Assembly: GCF_016195855.1 (NCBI RefSeq)
Contig: NZ_JACPYU010000003.1
Location: forward strand, 806,001-870,000
Direction: 5' to 3'
Origin: Aquabacterium sp.
GTDB lineage: Bacteria > Pseudomonadota > Gammaproteobacteria > Burkholderiales > Burkholderiaceae_C
DNA: 64,000 nt
How positions within the stretch are numbered: the stretch's first letter is position 1; every line of letters starts with the position of its first letter. The notes under the pieces are model-generated. The model was not told the origin of the DNA. It saw only the letters and a list, made by a program, of their open reading frames with translations, and searched no databases. The position numbers were made by a program, and so were the translations under genes. Below, piece by piece: positions 45,678 through 53,127 of the stretch.

Positions 45678-46490
45678 TTGGACAACGTTAACAACACCCG
45701 TTCGGTGGCGATTTACTGGGACTTTGAAAACCTGCACGCCGGCCTGCTGGAAGCCAAATATGGCGAAGGCGCCTACACCAAGCAGGAGATCCGCTTCAAG
45801 CCGCAAGAGCCGCTGGTGGACATCCAGGCGCTCGTCGAGCTGGGCGCATCGTACGGCCCCATTGCCATCAACCGGGCCTACGGCAACTGGCAGTTCTTCT
45901 CGCGCTACCGCGATGCCTTGCTCCAGACCTCTGTCGAGCTGATCCAGCTGTTCCCACCGGGCGCCTCGGCGAAGAACGGGGCAGACATCAAGCTGTGCCT
46001 GGATGCCACTGAAGACATTGGCCGCTTCGGGCACATCGGCACGGTGATCATCGTCGGTGGCGACAGCGACTTCATGCCCGTGGCGCAGAAGATCAAGGCG
46101 GCAGGCCGCACCTTGATCGGCATCGGAACGCGCAGGAACACGAACAGGCACTGGGCGAACAGCTGCCACGAGTTTCGGTTTTATGAAAGCCTGGTGGAGG
46201 CCGAGAGTGCGAACGCCGAGCCGAACGCAATCCCCGTGGCACCCTCGCACACCGTGCACCCGGCCGCAGAATTGCTGCGCCGCGCGGTGCGGCTGCTGGC
46301 AGAGTCAACAGGTGATGCCTGGGTGAACAAGGCGAGCGTGCTGCCGATGATCAAGCGGCTTGATCCCACGTTTGACTTCAAGGACCACGGGTATGGCAGC
46401 TTCAGTGACATGATCAAGGCCTTGCCTGAGGTGGTGGAGGTACGCAAGGGTGAGGTGGATCACCAACTGCGTGTCAAGGGGGCGGCTTGA
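45678..46490 (+). CDS. NYN-domain ribonuclease-like protein with C-terminal LOTUS (OST-HTH) domain
   Basis: 270 residues. The NYN/PIN-like nuclease domain (about 8-165) shows the acidic set YWDFENLH, GADIKLCLDATED and IIVGGDSDFMP that binds metal in this family. Residues about 195-268 form an OST-HTH/LOTUS domain (SVLPMIKRLDPTFDFKDHGYGSFSDMI), which binds RNA. An RNA-cleaving or RNA-regulating role in the cytosol is plausible. Translation appears to begin at a TTG with GAGGG upstream; an in-frame stop lies just before it. Confidence 0.8.
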   Translation: MDNVNNTRSVAIYWDFENLHAGLLEAKYGEGAYTKQEIRFKPQEPLVDIQALVELGASYGPIAINRAYGNWQFFSRYRDALLQTSVELIQLFPPGASAKNGADIKLCLDATEDIGRFGHIGTVIIVGGDSDFMPVAQKIKAAGRTLIGIGTRRNTNRHWANSCHEFRFYESLVEAESANAEPNAIPVAPSHTVHPAAELLRRAVRLLAESTGDAWVNKASVLPMIKRLDPTFDFKDHGYGSFSDMIKALPEVVEVRKGEVDHQLRVKGAA

Positions 46491-47287
46491 TTTGGAATCG
46501 GTCCTTGCTGATCGGTTGGGGCAACTCGGCCCTGGCGACGAGTAGCCACCCATTTCCGACGTAGCACAGCAAGGTTAGGCGGGAGACATGCGTTCGTTCT
46601 AGTTCGTCCACTGCGTGTTCATTGTTGCTGTTTATCCAGGAACCCGCCCCTGTGCCACAGTTGGCAACGTCAAACGCCGGATTGAGCCAGATTTAATAGG
46701 GCAAGTCTCTTTATGCGTTGCTGCGTCTGCAGCCAAATTCAAATGGCCCACATATCCTTCGGCTTCAACGGTGCTTTCTGGCCAATCAGCTTTCCTTTGT
46801 TCCAGGGTTGACTACGCGTGTTTTTGGCCGTGGTATCCATGGGGATCTCCTTCAAGAAAGACGGCAACTTGTTGCCCAGCTTGCCGCACGACACGACAGA
46901 CGCATATTGCTGCGTACGCAAAATCCATGACGGTATAAAGAGCATGTGGGATCTGGTCAAGACTTGTGGGCAAAGCCCGAAACGAAAACGAGCTAGCTCA
47001 TAGCGGTGTTCTTCGTTCAAGGCCATGCAGTCGCTCCCTAATACATAGGATTTCGATATCTCTCCCAGCAGCATAAGATCTATCAAATTCAAGTGCGGAC
47101 TTGAACTGAAACGTCCAAATGGTCATGGACCATGATGGGATGGATTCGGCCCCCGGCTTCGTTGTTTGCTCCAGCGCTATCAAACTCAGGTGGGAATACT
47201 GTACGGCGCTGACGAGACCAAACGCTAGGTGTAACCAAGGCGACTCCAAGGAGTCCAAAGGCGAGCAGCCTTCTAGGAGAACCATCC
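46491..47287. other. Lower-GC relic region
   Basis: About 800 bp with more A and T than its surroundings and no intact gene. It contains the remnant of a tyrosine integrase on the minus strand and otherwise short unrelated frames. It marks the left part of a presumed accessory islet. Confidence 0.5.
46655..46840 (-). pseudogene. Remnant of a tyrosine recombinase (integrase)
   Basis: From an ATG with an intact AAGGAG site (minus strand, ending at 46840) the frame reads SQPWNKGKLIGQKAPLKPKD then MWAI and a stop. It continues past that TGA as IWLQTQQRIKRLALLNLAQ and, past a second stop, RCQL. I recognise these as the N-terminal part of a common integrase (…WAIRxRLQ…RDLALFNLA…GCDLV). The catalytic C-terminal part is gone. 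Two stops and the loss of the rest show it is dead. Confidence 0.7.
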
Positions 47288-48172
47288 ATGGTCGTCGTGA
47301 GTTGGAACATGGCCAAGTCAAAAGGCATCCCGATTGAACATGTCCTTGCGATGTGCGAGCGCTGGGGTGCAAGCGTTCTCGTCATTCAAGAGCCCACAGG
47401 CTCACTTCTCGACTTCGGCTCGCGTCGCAATGAATCGCAACCGCGCGGGTGCAAATCGACCTGGCGCGGTACGCTGCAAAAGGGCGGCTCGCAAGGGTCA
47501 ATTGTGATTGTGGCCCGAGATGGAGTGAAGATCAGCAATGTGAGTTCAGTGGACCTCGGCGTGGGTCAGGGTACACGTCAGATCACAGCCACCAACCCGC
47601 TTGTGCTGTTCGATGCTCAAGAGGGGGGCGAGCGCATGAAGATCGGGACATGCCACGCGCCATTCGATGAATCCGCTCGAGCCAGTTTTGCGGGAAAGGC
47701 CGTGGAAAACTGCAAGAAGCGCAAAGCCGACTGCTTGCTGGGCGACATGAATACGTACGGCACCGCTGTGCCTGGAGCGACACGGTCGCGCGGCGGCGGA
47801 TTTCAGGCGCCCTCCCTTGGTGCTACCAGCGCCCGCGGCCGCGGTTCCCCGCTCGACAAGGTTTTCGTGTCCGACAGCGTCGGCCCCTCCTTCCAGGCCG
47901 GTCGCATCGTGCCCGGCAAAACGCGGGTATCTGCGTCGCCCAAGGGCTCGGATCGGGTCAAGGACGTCGTCGACCCGAAGTGGAGCGAGTGCCGCAGCGA
48001 CCACCTGCCCATCTACATCGCGTTTCACGATCAGGTTGGACGGGTGAACGATCTCTTCCCCGAGGACGACGACTCCGACGATGAGGATGACCCTGGCCCG
48101 CCATCAACCAAGCGTACGAAGCGCGACGGCGAGTTTGGAGGGGGTACGCCTTCCGTGCCGGTCGGCGCCTGA
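47288..48172 (+). CDS. DNase I-fold (endonuclease/exonuclease/phosphatase) protein with acidic and basic tail
   Basis: 294 residues without signal peptide. The fold's motifs are in order: VVSWNM (3-8), VIQEP with Glu35, CHAPFD with His123, LLGDMNT with Asp153/Asn155 and CRSDHLP with Asp238/His239. All catalytic positions look kept. After the domain comes an Asp/Glu run (259-268) and a basic cluster KRTKR (275-279), rare in bacterial proteins. It lies next to a dead integrase in a lower-GC islet. It may be a nuclease or phosphatase, possibly a toxin; that role is inference. Confidence 0.75.
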   Translation: MVVVSWNMAKSKGIPIEHVLAMCERWGASVLVIQEPTGSLLDFGSRRNESQPRGCKSTWRGTLQKGGSQGSIVIVARDGVKISNVSSVDLGVGQGTRQITATNPLVLFDAQEGGERMKIGTCHAPFDESARASFAGKAVENCKKRKADCLLGDMNTYGTAVPGATRSRGGGFQAPSLGATSARGRGSPLDKVFVSDSVGPSFQAGRIVPGKTRVSASPKGSDRVKDVVDPKWSECRSDHLPIYIAFHDQVGRVNDLFPEDDDSDDEDDPGPPSTKRTKRDGEFGGGTPSVPVGA

Positions 48173-48384
48173 GCGGACAGGGGCCGAACGACGTCGCAGC
48201 AAATCGCGGGGGGAATACCGATCGATCATCGCCTCTTGGATCGTTTCATTGCAAAACTATCACATGTGCGCTGAACCAGAAATTGACACGTATTGATCGG
48301 ATGCTCATGTGGCAGTCTTTCAGCTATAGCCGCTCCCGGCCGCTCTACGCCCCCGCCGAAACGGGTGTACTCGCCGAACCTGAA

Positions 48385-49104
48385 TCACTTCCGTTGTGCC
48401 TCCGCAGCCTTCTTCCGCATCTTTATCGCCTGACCAACCAGGTCGGCGGCTCCTAACCCCTGCAAAGTCATCTGCAGGTCAGAGCTGGCTCTCACCTTGG
48501 CCTTGGCGTCCTCCGATCCATTCGTACAGTTCGAAAGCCACAATTCCTTTGCCGCAGCAAGGTCTGAGACTGCGCCCGCCGCTTCGAGCAATTCACGTGC
48601 CTTCCTATAGGGTGACGTCGGGTTCGATAGGTAATATGGCTGAGTGACAATCATCGGCAAAAACTTGTAGGGGTCATCAAACACCGCTGGATTGCAGGTC
48701 CACAGACTCTGCTTCATCGAGAAATTCGCGGCAATCCAAGGTGTCATGCCCATCCGATCCGAGTCATTGATATGGCTTTTGACAAGCTTTGATGCCAGCA
48801 AGGCCTCAACGACATTCGGGTAACCCATGTACGCTGCCGCAGCCAGAGGGGATTGACCGCCGGTTTCCTTCGCAAGAAGTCCATCAGTCGCCCCACTTGC
48901 CACGTATCGGCGAATTTCATCAGCGGCCTTCACTTCGGCATCAATCATGTCGGCAGCCTTGCCGGTAGTTTCACCAAATGTATACATGCGATCGGCAAGG
49001 GAACTCAGGACAGTCAATGGATCACGCACTGGCTCCGCCCCGTTCGCGACGCCGAAAATGGACAGACTGATCAGCAATGACGTTGTGCGTCCGCGCGCTT
49101 TCAT
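48385..49104 (-). CDS. Exported ankyrin-repeat protein
   Basis: 239 residues with a signal peptide (cut near ANG-A, about 22). The middle has at least one clear ankyrin repeat (GGQSPLAAAAYMGYPNVVEALLAS, about 81-104) with a degenerate second one (RMGMTPWIAANFS). The C-terminus is helical and basic. It should mediate protein contact in the periplasm. GGGAGG precedes the start. It lies in the islet, converging with the DNase I-fold gene. Confidence 0.7.
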   Translation of the reverse strand: MKARGRTTSLLISLSIFGVANGAEPVRDPLTVLSSLADRMYTFGETTGKAADMIDAEVKAADEIRRYVASGATDGLLAKETGGQSPLAAAAYMGYPNVVEALLASKLVKSHINDSDRMGMTPWIAANFSMKQSLWTCNPAVFDDPYKFLPMIVTQPYYLSNPTSPYRKARELLEAAGAVSDLAAAKELWLSNCTNGSEDAKAKVRASSDLQMTLQGLGAADLVGQAIKMRKKAAEAQRK

Positions 49105-49425
49105 GATGCCTCCCAGAGCAATTCAAGACGTTGATTTTTGATAGTACCGTGTCACCTTGAGCTCATCTGGTAATCACAGAAATCCGCCCCCCGTGACCGC
49201 CCGCTCCCGGCCGAAATGAACCATGAGACACGAGCCGTCCCTGGTGGCATTGGAACAAATGCACGAAGCGGACATCCACATGGCCATGGCACCGTTTACT
49301 TACGCTCTCAGGCAGATCGAGCAACACTGTGGCAAACCTGCTGGCTAGTTGAATGAAGAGCGGGAAAGCCTCACCTGACAAGGGCATGATTCTTGTTCAT
49401 ACCCATCAATCCAGGAGGTCTGTCA
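49105..49425. other. Intergenic region with a relic GC-rich motif
   Basis: About 320 bp without a supported gene. The short text CCGCTCCCGGCCG occurs both near 48329 and, one base different in context, near 49201, on either side of the ankyrin gene. It is probably decayed material of the islet. Confidence 0.35.
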
Positions 49426-50370
49426 GTGTTCTCGCACGTCTTTGTGGCCGTCAGCGATTTCGATCGCGCCCTGAATTTCTACACCCAGGTCCTGGGCAAG
49501 CTCAACATCGAACAGCGCTTTGTCGAGCCAGACAAGCCGTGGGCTGGCTGGCACAGCGCAGGCGGCACCCGCCCCTACTTTGTGATCTGCAAACCCTTCA
49601 ATGGTGAGGCCCACGATCCCGGCAATGGCCAGATGGTGGCGTTCAGTGCCACCAACCGCGAAGGCGTCGAAGCTGCCTATCAGACTGCCCTGGCCCTCGG
49701 TGGACGCTGTGAAGGCCCGCCCGGCTTGCGGCCCCATTACCACCCGCATTACTACGGCGCCTACTTCCGAGACCCGGATGGCAACAAGATCTGCATCGCC
49801 TGCCACCAGGCGCCCCCACCATCCACGGCACGCCAGCCTGCCCCTGTCTTACGCATCCTGGCGGTCTCCGGCAGCGTGCGCGCATCGTCCATCAATGCGG
49901 CGTTCTTGCGCGCCGTGGCGCAGGTGATACCCGACGACGTCCAGGTCACGCTGTACCAGGGCCTGGATGCGCTGCCCATCTTCAACCCTGACCTCGATGA
50001 TGCGCCCCCCGAGCGAGCCGCGCAGTGGCGCGCCCTTGTTGCCGAAGCCGACGCGCTGCTGATCGCCAGCCCGGAGTACGCCCATGGCGTCACAGGCGCC
50101 ATGAAAAACGCCCTCGATTGGCTGGTGAGTCATGAACCCTTCGTCAACAAGGCCGTCGCGGTCATCAACACCTCCGACCGGGCGCACCATGCCGACGATG
50201 CGCTTCGCGAAACCTTGGTCACGATGAATGCCCAACTGGTTGAGGCCGCGTCCATCACCGTCCCGCTGCTGGGCGCCAACATCCCCGTCGATGAGATGCC
50301 TCGCCACAAGCTGGTCATCCATGCTGCGGCCAAGATCCTCGAGGGGCTGCGGCAGGTGCCCAGCAAGTGA
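49426..50370 (+). CDS. VOC-domain / NADPH-dependent FMN reductase fusion
   Basis: 314 residues. Residues 1-125 are a glyoxalase/VOC domain (FVAVSDFDRALNFYTQVLG, YYGAYFRDPDGNKICI). Residues about 135-310 are a flavodoxin-like FMN reductase (LRILAVSGSVRASSINAAFL, ALLIASPEYAHGVTGAMKNALDW). Both look complete, so one polypeptide joins a metal-dependent lyase/dioxygenase-type fold with a flavin reductase. The GTG start at 49426 has AGGAGG seven bases upstream. No partner gene indicates the substrate. Confidence 0.83.
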   Translation: MFSHVFVAVSDFDRALNFYTQVLGKLNIEQRFVEPDKPWAGWHSAGGTRPYFVICKPFNGEAHDPGNGQMVAFSATNREGVEAAYQTALALGGRCEGPPGLRPHYHPHYYGAYFRDPDGNKICIACHQAPPPSTARQPAPVLRILAVSGSVRASSINAAFLRAVAQVIPDDVQVTLYQGLDALPIFNPDLDDAPPERAAQWRALVAEADALLIASPEYAHGVTGAMKNALDWLVSHEPFVNKAVAVINTSDRAHHADDALRETLVTMNAQLVEAASITVPLLGANIPVDEMPRHKLVIHAAAKILEGLRQVPSK

Positions 50371-50541
50371 TTGACAGCGGCATGGCGCTCAGCTGAGCAC
50401 GGCCGGGCGCGCCGCCGTACAATCACGGCGGGCTCACCGGGCGCCCACCTCGCGAAAGCTGACGCACCGCTCATCCGCAAGCCACGCGCTTGCATACCCT
50501 CCACAGGCCGACAGCGAGCAGGCCGCGATCCAGGAGTTGGT

Positions 50542-50979
50542 ATGCAACCATCCCTTTCCTCTCAGCCCTCAAGCACCCAGGCGGCAGACCTTGTTCGCGC
50601 CTTGGCCAGGCAGCTTCACCGCGCAGCGACTTCCGACTCCCTGAGGGTGTCGCTGCCTGTGTTGCGGCGCATCCTGGCCACCCACACACTGCGCGATCTC
50701 TCGCTGCCTCAATTGCACCAGCAACGGGCCATGGTCCGGCGCAAGCACCTCTTGCGCACCTTGGCCATTGAGGCAGGCCAACCCAGTTGGGAACACTACA
50801 GCCGAGCCTTGTCAGGCATGACGGTTGAGCAGTTGCCCCATCTGGACGTGCTGCAGGCCACCGCGGGGTACCCCAATCTGTGGTTCTCAAACCGAGAACA
50901 AGCGCAGACCTACGCCCTGTCGCATGGCGGGCGTGTGCTACCTGTGGGCACGCAAGCGGTGGTGTTGATGCGGGGTTGA
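50542..50979 (+). CDS. Hypothetical protein with a C-terminal 'xxAGxxSWE' helical motif
   Basis: 145 residues, helical and basic at the N-terminus. The segment HLLRTLAIEAGQPSWEHYSRAL (about 73-94) resembles a short motif found in many small proteins and glyoxalase-related proteins. A good AGGAG site precedes the ATG. I cannot assign a function. Confidence 0.6.
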   Translation: MQPSLSSQPSSTQAADLVRALARQLHRAATSDSLRVSLPVLRRILATHTLRDLSLPQLHQQRAMVRRKHLLRTLAIEAGQPSWEHYSRALSGMTVEQLPHLDVLQATAGYPNLWFSNREQAQTYALSHGGRVLPVGTQAVVLMRG

Positions 50980-51000
50980 GGCACCAAGGCTGATAACCAC

Positions 51001-51030
51001 GGGAAGGTGTGCATCAATGCATGCCTTCCC
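51001..51030. terminator. Hairpin between convergent genes
   Basis: GGGAAGG pairs with CCTTCCC, with inner GCAT/ATGC pairing. It lies between two convergent genes and could serve both. No T tract is present. Confidence 0.4.
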
Positions 51031-51043
51031 CATAGCCTCGCGC

Positions 51044-51925
51044 TCAGTGAGCGGCCTGGTAGAGCGCCGCACCAGCCAGCATCGGGTCACCCGTGCGCTC
51101 GTAGGCCTCCACCCAGGCTTCGTAGTTGTGGATGGCCTCTTGTTGCCAGGGGTGGAAGCCGGGCTTGAAGTAGGCCAGCAAGTTGCCCAGGTGGCTGGAG
51201 ATGATGCCCTTGTAGCCGAACAGCCACCAGCGGCACTTGGCCATCATCCACATGCGCTGGCCGAAAGAGAACCCGTCGTTCTTGAGCAGGCGGTTGGTGA
51301 AGCGAAGCGTCAGGTAGCTCAGGAACAAGGTGACATGGGCCATGGCCAGGCAGCGCTTGAGGTAGCCGACCTTGGCCACCTTCTGCATCACGTCATAAGC
51401 AACGGCCTTGTGCTCCATTTCTTCGACGGCATGCCAGGCCATCATGGCGCGCAGCTTGGGGTCGGCATCGGACATGGTCTTCTTTTCGACGAAGAAGATC
51501 TCGGCCAGCATCGCCGTGAAGTGCTCGAAGGCAGCGGTCAAAGCCAGGTTGTACTCCTTGGAGAAGTGCTTGGTGTGGGCCTCATTGTTCCAGTTGATGA
51601 AGTCAACGATGGCGTCCACATCCAGACCCTGCTCACGCAGCCGCTGGTTGTACTTGGAGTGAACGATGCCGTGCTGCCCTTCCTGACGGATGAAAGTCTT
51701 GATCTCTGCCAGCAACTTGGGGTCCGTGGTCTGCTCGCGGTAGGCGCGCACGCACGAGATGAAGTAGCGCTCGCCGTCTGGAAAGGCGGCTTGCAAGGCG
51801 TCGATCAAGCGTGACTTGTACGGGTTGTTCTCGTACCACCAGCGGGGCAGGTCACCGTCCAGGCCGAAGTCCAGCTTTTCGCGGGCGACCAGTTCCTTGG
51901 CGTTGTGCAGGGCTTGTTGGCTCAT
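51044..51925 (-). CDS. Predicted metal-dependent hydrolase (PF10118-type, ferritin-like)
   Basis: 293 residues of helical protein with the family's regular Glu/His pairs: IRQEGQHGIVHSKYN, INWNNEAHTKH, FEHFTAMLAEIFF and WHAVEEMEHKAVAYD, which can hold a di-metal site. The family is annotated as a metal-dependent hydrolase, though no reaction is firmly known to me. The ATG ending at 51925 has GGAGAC upstream. Confidence 0.82.
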   Translation of the reverse strand: MSQQALHNAKELVAREKLDFGLDGDLPRWWYENNPYKSRLIDALQAAFPDGERYFISCVRAYREQTTDPKLLAEIKTFIRQEGQHGIVHSKYNQRLREQGLDVDAIVDFINWNNEAHTKHFSKEYNLALTAAFEHFTAMLAEIFFVEKKTMSDADPKLRAMMAWHAVEEMEHKAVAYDVMQKVAKVGYLKRCLAMAHVTLFLSYLTLRFTNRLLKNDGFSFGQRMWMMAKCRWWLFGYKGIISSHLGNLLAYFKPGFHPWQQEAIHNYEAWVEAYERTGDPMLAGAALYQAAH

Positions 51926-52079
51926 GTCTGTCTCCGTTCGTTTGCCTCTTGGGGCACGTGAATTGATTTGAATCAATCTTAGGAGCATGACCCGCGACTG
52001 CAAGGCAGCGGTGGCGACAAGAAGGCAGGCTGCGCGTCATAAGCCGCCGCTGCATCGGCATTGAACACGATTTGAGTGG

Positions 52080-53081
52080 TCAGTGGCGCTCATCCGCCTT
52101 CGGATCGTCCAGCACGGGCAAGCTGACTTCCCGCAAAGCAGGCAAGAACCGGATCGCCACGCCATCCCGTTTCGCCAATGCCTGAAGCCTCTCCAGCGTC
52201 ACGGCCATGTTGTCCGCAAAGCGCGGCAAGGGCACAAGCGGCTCCCGCAGTGAGCGCGCGAAGTCATCCCAATGAACCGGCAACACCAGCCTGGCGCCCG
52301 TTTTGCGAACCACTTCGTCCCAGTAGCGTTCCGTGAAAGCCTCGGACTGCTTCCCCAGCACGCCAATGCCCAGCACAACGACCGGTGCATGGACGCCGTC
52401 GAAGGCATTGGGTTTGTAGTTGGCGCTGGGCACAATCAGCACATTGCCGAGTCGATGCTCGACCAGGAAGGAATAGTTTTCTCCCAGCTTGTAATCCCCC
52501 AGTTTCGCAGGAACATGCAGGGGGTGGTCGATGAACCCGACGTTGATGGGCTCCGGCGAATGCGGCGTTTCGTAAGCGGTGACCTTGAACTGGCCTGCCA
52601 CCAGCGGCTGCCCTGCCCTCAGCAGATGCAATTGGCTTTCTGGCGTGTTCTGACCCCTCGCAATGTTGAGCGTCGACGCCGAGCCATACACCGTTGCGCC
52701 TGTCTTCTGTGCGACAAGCCCCGAATCCATCGCGTGGTCGTGGTGGGCGTGCGCAACCAGGATCGCATCCACCTTCCTGACCTTGGCCTGGCGGAGCGCA
52801 AAGCCTATCTCTTCCTCGTTGGACTCGAACCTGGTGAGGAGCAGTGGCAACCAGGAGGGGCGAGAGAAGAAGCCATCGGTCATGATGGCGTTGCCCCCAT
52901 CGGACAGGAGCACCGTGCTTGTTCCGAAAAAGGTCAGGGACAAGCCCGGCGTCCTGACCTCCTCCTGTCGGTATGCCAGGCCCGGCGCAGATAGGTCCAC
53001 CGCCGGCCTGAGAAGGCCCGAGCATCCCATCAGGGCGACCGCGGCCAAAGCAAGGGGAACAAAGGCGTAGATTTTCTTCAT
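52080..53081 (-). CDS. Lipoprotein of the metallo-beta-lactamase superfamily (UlaG/NAPE-PLD-like)
   Basis: 333 residues. The signal peptide ends in the lipobox ALMGC (about 19-23). The metal motif is VAHAHHDHAMD (about 109-119), followed by a histidine in ETPHSPEP and one in LPVHWDD. Its layout (TFFGTSTVLLSDG) is of the UlaG/NAPE-phospholipase D branch. It probably hydrolyses a phosphodiester or lactone at the envelope. Confidence 0.83.
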   Translation of the reverse strand: MKKIYAFVPLALAAVALMGCSGLLRPAVDLSAPGLAYRQEEVRTPGLSLTFFGTSTVLLSDGGNAIMTDGFFSRPSWLPLLLTRFESNEEEIGFALRQAKVRKVDAILVAHAHHDHAMDSGLVAQKTGATVYGSASTLNIARGQNTPESQLHLLRAGQPLVAGQFKVTAYETPHSPEPINVGFIDHPLHVPAKLGDYKLGENYSFLVEHRLGNVLIVPSANYKPNAFDGVHAPVVVLGIGVLGKQSEAFTERYWDEVVRKTGARLVLPVHWDDFARSLREPLVPLPRFADNMAVTLERLQALAKRDGVAIRFLPALREVSLPVLDDPKADERH

Positions 53082-53127
53082 GCTGACCTGCAAGATGTAT
53101 GTGCGTTCGGAAGGATCGCCTGACCAC

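Noticed and set aside
46739-47092. 117-codon minus-strand frame as an intact gene
   Set aside because: Only its last 33 codons match an integrase N-terminus, with their own ribosome site; the upstream part has no protein-like features.
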